Shown: positions 8,333 through 17,020 of the stretch, piece after piece
Layout of the letters: each line of letters opens with the position of its first letter
How positions within the stretch are numbered: the stretch's first letter is position 1
Made by a program: the position numbers and the translations under genes
The notes under the pieces: model-generated
Database searches by the model: none
Told to the model about the DNA's origin: nothing
The model's input: the letters and a program-made list of their open reading frames with translations, nothing else
Origin: Lagierella sp.
Lineage (GTDB): Bacteria; Bacillota; Clostridia; Tissierellales; Peptoniphilaceae
Direction: 5' to 3'
DNA: 64,000 nucleotides
Assembly: GCF_029983815.1 (NCBI RefSeq)
Contig: NZ_JASBYU010000010.1
Location: forward strand, 1-64,000

Positions 8333-8977
8333 ATGAAAAAGAAGAATATTAAATGGATTATACTTATACTTATGGTCATTCCAGTACTTTATAAGGTATT
8401 TACTATTGGACTTGGAGAATTTAAAAAGAGTGAAAGAATAGAAAAGGATACCAATATCTACAAGGTTGGAGACACTATTAAAAATGATATCTTTCAGATG
8501 ACAATTGATAAAATAGTGGTTAGTAAGACTCCTGAGGATATAGTAGGAATTAAGGAATATTTTAATGAACATGGAAAGGTAGTAAACCCGTACGACCCTC
8601 ATAGCAAAAAAATACCTATTGAAGTTTCTGATGATGGTGTACTAGAAAATGATGTTTCTTATCTGAAATTGTATCTTACAGGAGAAAATATTGGTGGAGA
8701 TCCGGTAGAAGGGATTAATTTAGGATCCTCATTAATTGGCGGAGGAGAACCTATTACTGGAACTATTCTCTTTTCCGATAAGGTAGCTGGAAAGAATATG
8801 GAATTTAATAATCATACGTTTAAAAAGGGAGAAAAAAAAGAAGTTGTAACTTCCTTTGTGGTATGGGATAAGGATTTGGAACAATTTAAAGATTCTCTAT
8901 ATTGGAGAGTGGATTTTCCTAAGGGAAAGGCTGAAAAAGAACCTTTAGCTAGAAATATTCAAATCACCCTTGATTAG
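8333..8977 (+). CDS. Membrane-anchored accessory protein, copy 2
   Basis: A 214-aa paralogue of the gene at 6749 with the same architecture: an N-terminal membrane segment (about residues 7-24) and one extracytoplasmic domain. The start at 8333 is preceded by GGAG at six bases. Its end is followed by the ABC-module genes at once (the next start is nine bases on), so this is the copy in its functional operon. The N-terminal 49 residues differ moderately from copy 1 (for example KSERIEKDTNIYKVGD), while the rest is almost identical. It probably works with the ABC system at 8987-12617, perhaps in immunity or substrate capture. Confidence 0.6.
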   Translation: MKKKNIKWIILILMVIPVLYKVFTIGLGEFKKSERIEKDTNIYKVGDTIKNDIFQMTIDKIVVSKTPEDIVGIKEYFNEHGKVVNPYDPHSKKIPIEVSDDGVLENDVSYLKLYLTGENIGGDPVEGINLGSSLIGGGEPITGTILFSDKVAGKNMEFNNHTFKKGEKKEVVTSFVVWDKDLEQFKDSLYWRVDFPKGKAEKEPLARNIQITLD

Positions 8978-9000
8978 GAGAAGATGATGATTAAAAATTT
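8480..9000 (+). repeat. 521-bp direct duplication, unit 2
   Basis: The partner of 6896-7416, with one base different. It ends 14 codes of bases into the following membrane-protein gene, showing that the original duplicated segment reached past the accessory gene. Confidence 0.9.
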
Positions 9001-9802
9001 AATTAACTTTTTAAAGAGACAAAGATTGGTGGTTTTGTTGCTGATTCTTTGTATCTTTCTTTTTCAATTATACCATTATGGATATTTGCAAATCATGGAT
9101 CCAATGGTTAAGAAGAGCCTTTCACCTGTGGATATGGTATGGCTATTTTTTAATGGTGCCAAGTACTTTGAATTTGGAGATCTCTTTTTTGTTAAAGAAC
9201 TACCTTATATTTGGATAACCTTCCATGGACTCTGGTTTTATATTGTCTTTAAAGAGTTCGGCCTTTCAAGGGATAATTTTACAGTGCAAAAAATAATAAG
9301 GGAGGGAAGTAGAAAAACTTGGTGGAGAAGAAAATGGGCAGAAGTTCAAGTAAATAATATTTTGCTTTTTGTTATATTTATTATAGTCATAGTTAGCACC
9401 AATTTTTACAACTTTGTAGGAGAAGGTGGTTCTTTTATCAACGACTTGTACTTGATGTCAAATCAAATGACAATTCCCAAAGTATTAAATAATGGAATCT
9501 TAGTGCTGCGTTTGCTAATTTTACCACTCATGAGCATTTGTTGTATGACTTCTGTGATTGCAGTAATAGAGATTTTCATAAGCAAAGATATGGCTTCCTA
9601 TTTAACTGCTTTTGTTCTCTTATTTGCGTCCATGTTTTTTGATATTCCGATTTTATTTATGAACTACGCCATGACCATAAGGAATATGAACTATTCAGAG
9701 ATGTTGGTGAACGATCTTTTGGGAATTGTAATTTTACTAGGTATTATTCTTATAACCTATATAATAGGAGATAAAAAGGTTGAAAGACTAGAAATAATTT
9801 AA
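8987..9802 (+). CDS. Multi-pass membrane protein of the ABC module
   Basis: A 271-aa protein with about six hydrophobic segments (near residues 14-31, 65-85, 121-140, 165-190, 195-220 and 240-262) and long loops carrying basic residues (RKTWWRRKWAEV). I prefer the ATG at 8987, six bases after GGAG, over the one at 8984. It has no family motif I can name but is placed like the membrane partner of the ATPase that follows after 12 bases. The first codons are repeated as a broken fragment near 7402-7428. Confidence 0.55.
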   Translation: MIKNLINFLKRQRLVVLLLILCIFLFQLYHYGYLQIMDPMVKKSLSPVDMVWLFFNGAKYFEFGDLFFVKELPYIWITFHGLWFYIVFKEFGLSRDNFTVQKIIREGSRKTWWRRKWAEVQVNNILLFVIFIIVIVSTNFYNFVGEGGSFINDLYLMSNQMTIPKVLNNGILVLRLLILPLMSICCMTSVIAVIEIFISKDMASYLTAFVLLFASMFFDIPILFMNYAMTIRNMNYSEMLVNDLLGIVILLGIILITYIIGDKKVERLEII

Positions 9803-9814
9803 AAGGGGAAGAAA

Positions 9815-10456
9815 ATGAAAATAGAAATAGAAAATGTAGAAAAATCCTTTGATAAAGGAAAGGTTCTAGATGATATTAACCTTACCTTTGAAAGTGGAAA
9901 GATTTATGGTTTAAAGGGAAGAAATGGTAGTGGAAAGACCATGCTTCTTCGTGTTATTGCAGGACTTATCTTGCCAAATAGAGGAAAAGTTACAGTGGAT
10001 GGAAAGGTTTTGGGTGAGGACATCTCTTTTCCTCCAAGTATTGGAGTGCTAATTGAAAATCCTGGGTATATTCCTGAACTTTCAGGAAAGGATAATCTTA
10101 AGAATATTGCTGAGATTAAAGGGATTGTAACTGATGAAAAAATAGAAGATACCATGAGGCACTTTGATTTGGACCCAGGAAATAAGAAGTCAGTTAAGAA
10201 GTATTCCTTGGGAATGAAACAAAAGCTAGGTCTTTGTATGGCTTTTATGGAAGACCCGGAGCTTATTTTACTGGATGAGCCGATGAATGCACTAGATGAA
10301 AAAGCTGTTAAAACATTGAAGGATTTTCTTTTTGAAAAGAAGAATGAAAATAAGCTTATTATCATAGCATCCCATGATATGGAAGACTTAGAACTATTGG
10401 CAGATGAAATTATTGAGATGCATAATGGAGAGGTAGTAAAGAAAAATGAAAAATAA
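9815..10456 (+). CDS. ABC transporter ATP-binding protein
   Basis: A 213-aa ATPase with Walker A GRNGSGKT (about residues 35-42), the signature YSLGMKQKLGL (about 130-140), Walker B ELILLDEP and the switch histidine in ASHD. The SLGMKQ form of the signature is typical of ABC-2 systems of the bacitracin/lantibiotic immunity type. AAGGGG precedes the start. The end overlaps the next gene by 11 bases. It probably drives one or more of the three membrane proteins encoded around it. Confidence 0.85.
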   Translation: MKIEIENVEKSFDKGKVLDDINLTFESGKIYGLKGRNGSGKTMLLRVIAGLILPNRGKVTVDGKVLGEDISFPPSIGVLIENPGYIPELSGKDNLKNIAEIKGIVTDEKIEDTMRHFDLDPGNKKSVKKYSLGMKQKLGLCMAFMEDPELILLDEPMNALDEKAVKTLKDFLFEKKNENKLIIIASHDMEDLELLADEIIEMHNGEVVKKNEK

Positions 10457-11039
10457 TACTAGGACTAAAAGGACTATTTTTTTTGTTTTTCTTTTTTTAA
10501 CCCTAGCGGTATTGTTCTTTTTTGCTGTAAGAAGACAGATAAATTATCCTGCCCCTGCGACTAGAGTTTTTGAAAGGGGAGACAAGGTTAAAATATATGG
10601 GACTGAAAACAGCTATATTACAGTTGTGGATAGTAAAATAGTATCCAAGGAGGACTACTTAGCCTTTAGTGGCGATGAAGATTACTATCCAGATAGTGAT
10701 TTAAAAGCAGTAGTAGTCCACTTTGTTATAAATAACGAAGGTAAAAATCCTGAAAATATAGAATACAACAGGTTTCCCATAAGCTACTTGGCTTCAAAAA
10801 ACATGGCTGGACCTTATAAGCTCTTTAAAGAGATAAAATATGATGAAAATACAAAGGAGTGGAAGGCTGAAAGAGGGGTAAAGTTTGAAACATTACCTGG
10901 AGAAGAAACGGAAGGATATATGGTAGTGACATTTTTAGAAATCAATGATCCTGCGGATGTGTGGAAGAATTTTGATAATAATCCAATCTATTTGACTGTG
11001 TCCTACTATCCTGTACATCAAAAGATTAGGTTAAACTAA
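10446..11039 (+). CDS. Membrane-anchored accessory protein of the ABC module
   Basis: A 197-aa protein with one membrane segment (about residues 9-27) and an extracytoplasmic domain beginning VFERGDKVKIYG. It shares the overall build of the proteins at 6749 and 8333 (short anchor, then a beta-rich domain opening with a GD-K motif) but little direct sequence. The start overlaps the ATPase gene by 11 bases, so expression is coupled. A decayed paralogue lies at 12626-12991. The function is unknown; a substrate-capture or immunity role is inference. Confidence 0.55.
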   Translation: MKNNTRTKRTIFFVFLFLTLAVLFFFAVRRQINYPAPATRVFERGDKVKIYGTENSYITVVDSKIVSKEDYLAFSGDEDYYPDSDLKAVVVHFVINNEGKNPENIEYNRFPISYLASKNMAGPYKLFKEIKYDENTKEWKAERGVKFETLPGEETEGYMVVTFLEINDPADVWKNFDNNPIYLTVSYYPVHQKIRLN

Positions 11040-11050
11040 GGGAGGTAAAA

Positions 11051-11884
11051 GTGAAGGTATTTTCTATAGAATTTAAAAGGGGAGTTAGAAGTCGAGCTTT
11101 TAAAGTGACTATATTGGCAGGTTTTGTGCTTGCCTTTATCCAGTTTATAAAAATGGGTCTTTTGTCTGGAGATGAAATGGAAGTTTTAAAAGAGCATGGT
11201 ATAAGTACCGTTGCTGCTGGAATTAGTAATATTCACAATAGCTGGCTAGGTGGAGAGCTAAATAGTTTTTATAGCTCAATATTTTGGGCGGTCTTCCCAT
11301 TTCTAATAACAATTCCCTTTGCTAGGTCCTACTTTGTAGATAGAAAGTTTGGAAGGATAAAAAATGTGCTAACGAGAACAAACCCAAAGGACTACTATAT
11401 ATCCATATGGCTTAGTAATTTTTTGATAGCGGGAATTGCAAGTATACTCCCACTACTATTAAGTCTGGCATTACATTCAACTACTTCCACTTGGATGAGA
11501 CCCTTTGTAGAAACTTCAACATTTGAAGTTGGTTACCAAAGTAGTGAGACCATGTTTTATCTATTTTACAACAAGACAGCTTTATACCAACTGATATATT
11601 TTATCAATATCTTTATCTTTGCAGGACTACTATCTAATATTGGGCTGGTATCTGTAATAGTAGAGGAAAGGTTTTTTGTACCCCTATTTGTTCCATTTGT
11701 TATTTGGATGTTTACAGATCTTATGTCCATATTGTATCCTAGTTTTTTTATTAGCTTAAAGAATTATTTGAACCCTGTAGGAGGGAGCATAACATTAGCA
11801 AAATCCTTAGTACTTATAGTAATTTTGTTCTTAAGTTCTGCTATTCCTCTTTGGTATCAATATAAATATAAGAAGGATTTTTAA
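11051..11884 (+). CDS. ABC-2 type membrane protein
   Basis: A 277-aa protein starting at GTG 11051 behind GGGAGG. It has about six membrane segments and, between the first and second, an extracytoplasmic loop of about 45 residues, a layout usual for ABC-2 permeases that handle peptides. The cytoplasmic loop (YFVDRKFGRIKNVLTRTN) resembles the coupling region of such permeases. It is followed after one base by another membrane protein, and the two may form a heterodimer with the ATPase at 9815. Confidence 0.65.
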   Translation: MKVFSIEFKRGVRSRAFKVTILAGFVLAFIQFIKMGLLSGDEMEVLKEHGISTVAAGISNIHNSWLGGELNSFYSSIFWAVFPFLITIPFARSYFVDRKFGRIKNVLTRTNPKDYYISIWLSNFLIAGIASILPLLLSLALHSTTSTWMRPFVETSTFEVGYQSSETMFYLFYNKTALYQLIYFINIFIFAGLLSNIGLVSVIVEERFFVPLFVPFVIWMFTDLMSILYPSFFISLKNYLNPVGGSITLAKSLVLIVILFLSSAIPLWYQYKYKKDF

Positions 11885-11885
11885 T

Positions 11886-12617
11886 ATGGTAAAGAAAATA
11901 AAATTTTATCTTTTAACCTTAATAATTAGCATAATTTCTGCAAGGGCAGTTTTGATTTCAATTGACGACTTTGAAAAGTATATTAGCTTTTATTCCTTAG
12001 CTGATTTGTTGGTTCAGTATTGTAGCCGTTTACTTATTGGATTTTTTATATTGCCGATTTTGATGATTATGCTTAACTCCTTAAATAAAAAATATGAAGA
12101 TTTTAACGCCATCCTCTCCTACAAATCCCGAGAGAAAATCTATAACAATATTGTAAAGGATAATATTTTAATGTGCTTTAAATTTGTGTTTTTTTTAACA
12201 ATTTGCGTAATAGCTTATTATAAATTAAAGTATCCAAATATGGCATTGATAAATTGGGATAGTACAGAGTCTTATTTTTCTAGTTTGACCAATGGAACTA
12301 TTGATATTGGATTTCAGTGGATAGTTTTTTTGTTTATGAATGGACTGCTTTTTGCTTCAGTAGTTACAAGCTTATTTATGATAGTAATAACCGAGTACAC
12401 TGGGTCAAAAGCCTATGCATGGGTGATTTTTCTAGCCTTGATGGTTAATGAAATGTTCTTTGGGAAATATGCTTTTTTGGTAGGTCATGCGCTAATACAA
12501 TACGATTTTGTTATTTATCAAGGTTTAATTCTTAGATATATGGCAATAGGCATTATAGAGATTATAGTATTATATGCACTAGGTAAAAGAGCATACCTAA
12601 AGAAGGATTTTCTATAG
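11886..12617 (+). CDS. Multi-pass membrane protein, ABC module
   Basis: A 243-aa protein with about six hydrophobic stretches and a cytoplasmic segment of charged residues near 70-90 (KKYEDFNAILSYKSREKIYN). It is separated from the preceding permease gene by a single base and is the last intact gene of the operon. It is probably a third permease-like partner; no family motif could be named. Confidence 0.55.
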   Translation: MVKKIKFYLLTLIISIISARAVLISIDDFEKYISFYSLADLLVQYCSRLLIGFFILPILMIMLNSLNKKYEDFNAILSYKSREKIYNNIVKDNILMCFKFVFFLTICVIAYYKLKYPNMALINWDSTESYFSSLTNGTIDIGFQWIVFLFMNGLLFASVVTSLFMIVITEYTGSKAYAWVIFLALMVNEMFFGKYAFLVGHALIQYDFVIYQGLILRYMAIGIIEIIVLYALGKRAYLKKDFL

Positions 12618-12625
12618 GTAAAAAG

Positions 12626-12991
12626 ATGAATAGTTTAAATAGCAAGTTAAAGATAATCTTTTGAACTTGTGCAGTAATGTTGATAGTTTTATAGGGTATA
12701 AATTGTGCTGCGACATTTAAAATACCCAGCTCCATCAACAAAGATTTTTGAAATGGGAGATAAGGTTAAAACATACGGGACTGAAAATAGTTATATCACT
12801 GTGAAGGGCAGTAAAATATTATCCGAGGAGAATTCCCCGAAATTTTACCTTGTGGAGAGACGGAAGTCTATATGGTGGTGACATTTCTAGATTCAAATAA
12901 TCCACCAGATGTGTGGAAGAATTTCGAAAACAATCACAGGGACCTTACAGTGTCCTATTATCCAGTACATAAAAAGATAAAATTGAATTAG
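12626..12991 (+). pseudogene. Decayed paralogue of the 10446 accessory gene
   Basis: The first codons (MNSLNSKLKIIF) run into a stop. Recognisable sequence then resumes, with KYPAPSTKIFEMGDKVKTYG matching the start of the mature domain at 10446. A large internal part is missing, and after a frame change the end ETEVYMVVTFLD...VSYYPVHKKIKLN matches that protein's C-terminus, stopping at 12989-12991. It therefore carries an internal deletion, frame shifts and an early stop, and cannot make the full protein. Confidence 0.85.
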
Positions 12992-13026
12992 GTAATGTAA
13001 GACTATAAATTTAATAATGGTTTATT

Positions 13027-13066
13027 AACTGCCTTTGGGTATATACTCGGAGGCGGTTTTGTTTTA
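13027..13066 (+). terminator. Terminator of the ABC module
   Basis: AACTGCCT (13027-13034) pairs with AGGCGGTT (13051-13058), followed by TTGTTTT. Confidence 0.7.
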
Positions 13067-13143
13067 ATTTAATTGTAGGTCTCTAAAATTCCCCAAATTT
13101 CATTAATGCTCCAGGTTATTATATAATTATTGGGAGGTGGGAA

Positions 13144-14196
13144 ATGAACAGACAAGACTATGATATGGCTTTTATGCTTAGGTATGAAAATGTGGCTTGG
13201 TATGAGGATGGGGAAGTTCGGATTTTAGACAGGCGGATCTATCCTACTAGTGTTGAATTTGTACGATGTAAGTCCTATGGGGAAGTCGCCCAGGCCATAG
13301 CTGATATGGTGACTCAATCGGCAGGTCCCTACACTGCTTGTGGCATGGGAATGGCTTTGGCTGCTTTTGAATGTAGGGGTATGACTGAAAGTGAACAGAT
13401 TTCTTTTATGGAAAGGGCTGCAAAGACTCTCTCCAATGCAAGGCCAACTACTTCCAATCGCATGGGTAAGATCACTTCTGGCTGTTTGGAGGAATTTAAG
13501 TTGGCATTGCAGGAGTCCAGGGATACTGTAGAAGCTATGTTTAACAGGACTTTGGATTCTTTAAATAGAAGATATTCTACTATGTCCATTGTTGGAAGGT
13601 ATCTTGTGGACTTAATGGACAAAGATTTTAATGTTATGACCCAGTGTTTTGGAGAGACCATTGTTGGAACCATGCTTAGAGAAGCTAAAAGACGAGGGTA
13701 CAATCTTTCTCTATGGGTTCCTGAGACAAGGCCCTACTTTCAAGGTTCCAGATTAACTGCATCGGTGAGTCATGATATGGGCTTTGATACAACTGTAATA
13801 ACGGACAATATGGTAAGCCAAGTGCTTAAGGAAAAAGAAATCAACATCTTCACATCTGCCGCCGACTCCATAACCATGGACGGATATGTGGTAAATAAAA
13901 TTGGCACTTATCAAATTGCTCTTTCTTCCAAGTACCACGGTGTGCCCTACTTTGTTACAGGGATTCCCGATGTAGATAAAGTGACCATCGCTAATGTGGA
14001 AATTGAATATAGAGATGGGGACAGGGTTTTGGAAGCAAGAGGCATAAGAAACGCCATGGAAGGGGTAAGAGGCTACTATCCTTCTTTTGATATTACCCCA
14101 CCAGAGTTAATTTCTGGAATTGTGACGGATAAGGGAATTTTTACATCCTATAATATAGAAGACTATACTAAGACTGAGACTAAGGAGTTTTATTGA
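13144..14196 (+). CDS. mtnA: S-methyl-5-thioribose-1-phosphate isomerase family protein
   Basis: A 350-aa member of the MtnA/eIF2B-alpha family, which converts the cyclic aldose 1-phosphate of methylthioribose (or 5-deoxyribose) to the ketose. The family landmarks are present: catalytic Cys168 (TQCFGET), the PETRPYFQGSRLTA segment (193-206), ITDNM (219-223), catalytic Asp241 in SAADSI, and NKIGTYQIA. GGGAGG precedes the start. A class II aldolase gene overlaps its end by one base, and a kinase gene of the same route follows. That trio matches the DHAP shunt, which disposes of the 5'-methylthioadenosine and 5'-deoxyadenosine side products of SAM enzymes. Preference for methylthio or deoxy sugar cannot be read. 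Confidence 0.8.
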   Translation: MNRQDYDMAFMLRYENVAWYEDGEVRILDRRIYPTSVEFVRCKSYGEVAQAIADMVTQSAGPYTACGMGMALAAFECRGMTESEQISFMERAAKTLSNARPTTSNRMGKITSGCLEEFKLALQESRDTVEAMFNRTLDSLNRRYSTMSIVGRYLVDLMDKDFNVMTQCFGETIVGTMLREAKRRGYNLSLWVPETRPYFQGSRLTASVSHDMGFDTTVITDNMVSQVLKEKEINIFTSAADSITMDGYVVNKIGTYQIALSSKYHGVPYFVTGIPDVDKVTIANVEIEYRDGDRVLEARGIRNAMEGVRGYYPSFDITPPELISGIVTDKGIFTSYNIEDYTKTETKEFY

Positions 14197-14849
14197 TGAG
14201 ATTTTTTAAAGAGAGACTTGAACTTGTAGACGGTGGAAACAAGTTGTTGGACTTGGGACTAACCAAGGGAACAGGGGGAAACCTATCTATTTATATTAGA
14301 GATGAGGGGTTAATGCTTATCACTCCATCGGGAATTGAGTATCCTAATTTAAAACCGGAGGATATGGTATTGATGGACTTAAAGGGAAATATTGTGGAGG
14401 GGGACTTAAAGCCGTCCTCTGAACATAGGATGCATTCCATTGTCTATGAAACAAGAGATGACATCAATGCAATTGTCCACTCTCATACCACCTATTGTGG
14501 TGCCGTTTCCTGTTTAAGGGAGAACTTAAAGGCGGTACATTATATGATTGCCGTTGGTGGTGGTAAGGATGTTAGATGCGCTGAATATGCTACTTTTGGC
14601 ACTGAGGAATTGGCTAAAAACGCCCTTAGGGCCATGGAGGACAGAAAGGCTGTACTTTTGGCAAACCATGGTCTATTGGCAGGGGCAGAGGATATTGCAA
14701 ATGCCATCAATATAACGGATGAGTTGGAATTTGTGGCAAAAATCTACTTTCTAACAAAATCTGTGGGAAATCCTGTAATCCTTTCTGATGAAGAGATGGA
14801 CTTGATGAAGATAAAGTTTGCAAATTATGGAAATATAAAGGGAAAGTAA
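14196..14849 (+). CDS. Class II aldolase (methylthioribulose/5-deoxyribulose 1-phosphate type)
   Basis: A 217-aa zinc aldolase of the fuculose-phosphate family. The ligands are seen in VHSHTTY (two His) and in LANHGLL (third His); the acid/base Glu region is PSSEHRMH. In this setting it should split the ketose 1-phosphate made by the upstream isomerase into DHAP and an aldehyde (methylthioacetaldehyde or acetaldehyde). The ATG at 14196 overlaps the upstream TGA (TGATG) and has GGAG nine bases before it; a TTG at 14193 is a less likely start. The gene sits between isomerase and kinase. Confidence 0.8.
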   Translation: MRFFKERLELVDGGNKLLDLGLTKGTGGNLSIYIRDEGLMLITPSGIEYPNLKPEDMVLMDLKGNIVEGDLKPSSEHRMHSIVYETRDDINAIVHSHTTYCGAVSCLRENLKAVHYMIAVGGGKDVRCAEYATFGTEELAKNALRAMEDRKAVLLANHGLLAGAEDIANAINITDELEFVAKIYFLTKSVGNPVILSDEEMDLMKIKFANYGNIKGK

Positions 14850-14857
14850 GGGATATT

Positions 14858-16053
14858 TTGACATATAGACTACTTAATGAAAATGAGATAATAAATTATG
14901 CTGTGGAAAAGGGGCTTTTAATTCTACCCAGGGTCTTTCATGTGAGGAGATTGGAGACGGAAATATCAACTATGTGTTTCGAGTTAAAAGTGAAAATAAG
15001 TCCTATATTTTAAAACAGGCCCATAGTCTTTTAAGGTCTTCAGGAAGGCCGTTAAATCAGCAAAGAGCGGACATCGAAGCCTTTATGTTAAACTATTACA
15101 ATAAGACTTTGCCAAAATACGTTCCTAAACTCCATTATTATGATAAGGAGCTAAAACTTATGATAATGGATGATTTAAGGGACTATAAAAACCTTAGAAT
15201 GGAGTATATCAAGGGTAATTTTTATCCGCATCTCTCTAAGGCTTTGGGAGAGTTTTCTGTTAAAAGCCTATTGAAAAGCTCCTATTTTTATATGGATTTA
15301 AAAAAGTTTAGAAGGCTTCAAGGGCTATTTATAAATGACGAAATGTGTGATATTACTGAAGATTTGGTATTGACGGAACCCTATAATGACTATAGGGGAA
15401 GAAATGTGATAACTAAAGGTTTAGAGGATTTTGTTCGGGAAAATATTTATGAAGATAGGAAGTTAAATCTAAGGGTTGGTTTACTAAAGGAGAAATTTGT
15501 GACTCAAAAGCAGGCCCTTCTTCACGGAGACCTACATTCTGGGTCCATCTTTGTGAGGGGGGATTTGGTAAAGGTCATTGACCCGGAATTTGCAGTCTTT
15601 GGTCCCATGGGTTACGATCTGGGAAATGTCCTTGGCCATATGTTCTTTGGCCTTATCTACAATGAAAAAGTCAAGGAAGACCATAATATAACAAAAAGAA
15701 TTGAAGGGCAAATTGAAGATTTTATAGGGGAAGTCTTTAGAAATCTAAAGATCTATTTTTACAACAATCCTGTGGAAGATGAGATGTTTAACAATCCATC
15801 CTATATTAAAAGAAAGATTAAATCCATTATGGCTGATATGTATTCCTATTGTGGCACGGAAATAATCCGTAGGACCATTGGAGATTCTCAAGTTTTGGAA
15901 CTTACTTCCATAGAGGACGCAAACCTTAGGATAAAAATGGATAGACAGATCCTTCAATTTGGAAAGTATTTAATTAATTCACCGGAAAGTATAAATTCTA
16001 CAAATATTATACAAATTTATCACATTTGGCAGAATCCTTCTAATTCTATATAA
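14858..16053 (+). pseudogene. mtnK: S-methyl-5-thioribose kinase, frameshifted near 14921
   Basis: The frame from TTG 14858 encodes a kinase N-terminus up to EIINYAVEKGLL. The continuing sequence TQGLSCEEIGDGNINYVFRV then lies in another frame, which runs intact to 16053. Adding a single A near 14921 (CTTTTAATT) would restore one protein of about 398 aa. The later part holds the kinase motifs LLHGDLHSGSIFV and IDPEFAVFGPMGYDLG, characteristic of MtnK/APH-fold methylthioribose kinases. The gene follows mtnA and the aldolase and would feed them with the 1-phosphate. The lesion may be true inactivation or a base-calling error; the long downstream part shows no other damage, which favours a recent or artefactual change. 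Confidence 0.8.
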
Positions 16054-16127
16054 TGGTACTTGCGACTGAAAAGGGTAATAATAAAGAGGTAAGAACAAAT
16101 TAACCAATATTAGACAAGGAATGGGAC

Positions 16128-16889
16128 ATGAGACAAGACGAATTAAATATTAGGATAGAAGATTACTTGAAGAACTATAAGGATGAGGTACTTAGGGATA
16201 AATCTAATGATGAGCTTAAAGTAGACCTAAGGTCGAATTTTATTAAAGACTCCTTTGAGCTAATGACTAAGTACTATAATAAGGAAGTTATTGAATCCTA
16301 TGGAGGGGACTTAAAGTCTCCAAAGGTTTTGGGGATGAATCTATTTTTACCCCTTTTTGAAAACTCTATGCTGTTAAAGGATGTGTTGGCCCATGTTTTA
16401 GAAAGAAATGGGGAAGAGCTTGGAAAGGTTAAAGACATAGACTTTGATAGGGTTTTAAATAGGGACTTTAATAATGCTTTGGATCTTTTTATAGAATTGG
16501 AAACTGGGGAGAAAATCTATTTTGAGTTTACTTATTGGGAGGACAACTTTGGATCTTTTATTGGAGAAAATAACCAAGAGTTATGGGAGAAGGAGTTCTC
16601 TGTTCAAAGGGATAGATCTTTGTATTTAAAGGAAATGGATAGACAAGATTTCTGTAAGAATTTTAGAATCAATAGAAATATATCCCTTTTGGAAGACGAA
16701 AGTGACTATATTGTATTTATTTATCCTTTTGAAAATGAGGCTTTGAAGGAGAGAATGGAAGAGTTTGACTTTGAAAATCTTAAAAAGGTGGATTTACATG
16801 AACTCCTATACTTTATTTTAAAGAGGGATTTAACTGAAGAGGAAGAGGAGTACTATAGAGAGTTTTCAAGAAAATATCTTATATATTAG
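16128..16889 (+). CDS. Hypothetical protein with a PD-(D/E)XK-like segment
   Basis: A 253-aa acidic, soluble protein. Residues 117-139 read as two beta strands with Asp119 in NALDLFIEL and Glu133 in IYFEFTYWED. This resembles the core of PGN_0703-type restriction-endonuclease-like proteins, which usually have Glu-x-Lys. Here Thr135 stands where the lysine is expected, so activity is doubtful. No methylase or other phage-defence gene is next to it, and it ends at its own terminator. Nuclease function is inference from one motif region. Confidence 0.4.
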   Translation: MRQDELNIRIEDYLKNYKDEVLRDKSNDELKVDLRSNFIKDSFELMTKYYNKEVIESYGGDLKSPKVLGMNLFLPLFENSMLLKDVLAHVLERNGEELGKVKDIDFDRVLNRDFNNALDLFIELETGEKIYFEFTYWEDNFGSFIGENNQELWEKEFSVQRDRSLYLKEMDRQDFCKNFRINRNISLLEDESDYIVFIYPFENEALKERMEEFDFENLKKVDLHELLYFILKRDLTEEEEEYYREFSRKYLIY

Positions 16890-16891
16890 TT

Positions 16892-16917
16892 GACCGTGGA
16901 TGAACCATGGTCTTTTT
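16892..16917 (+). terminator. Terminator after the 16128 gene
   Basis: GACCGTGG (16892-16899) pairs with CCATGGTC (16905-16912), with one G-T pair, followed by TTTTT. Confidence 0.8.
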
Positions 16918-17020
16918 ATATTGACTTTAATTAATGGGCATTGGTACAAATGTATTAAAATAGGGTAAGAATATAACTATGATAATAGATGGAATTAGTA
17001 TTACAAGGAGATGACTATTG

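Noticed and set aside
9904..10365. Long minus-strand open frame across the ABC ATPase gene
   Set aside because: It is the complement of a well-conserved ATPase; its Ser/Phe-rich product has no domain and no ribosome site.
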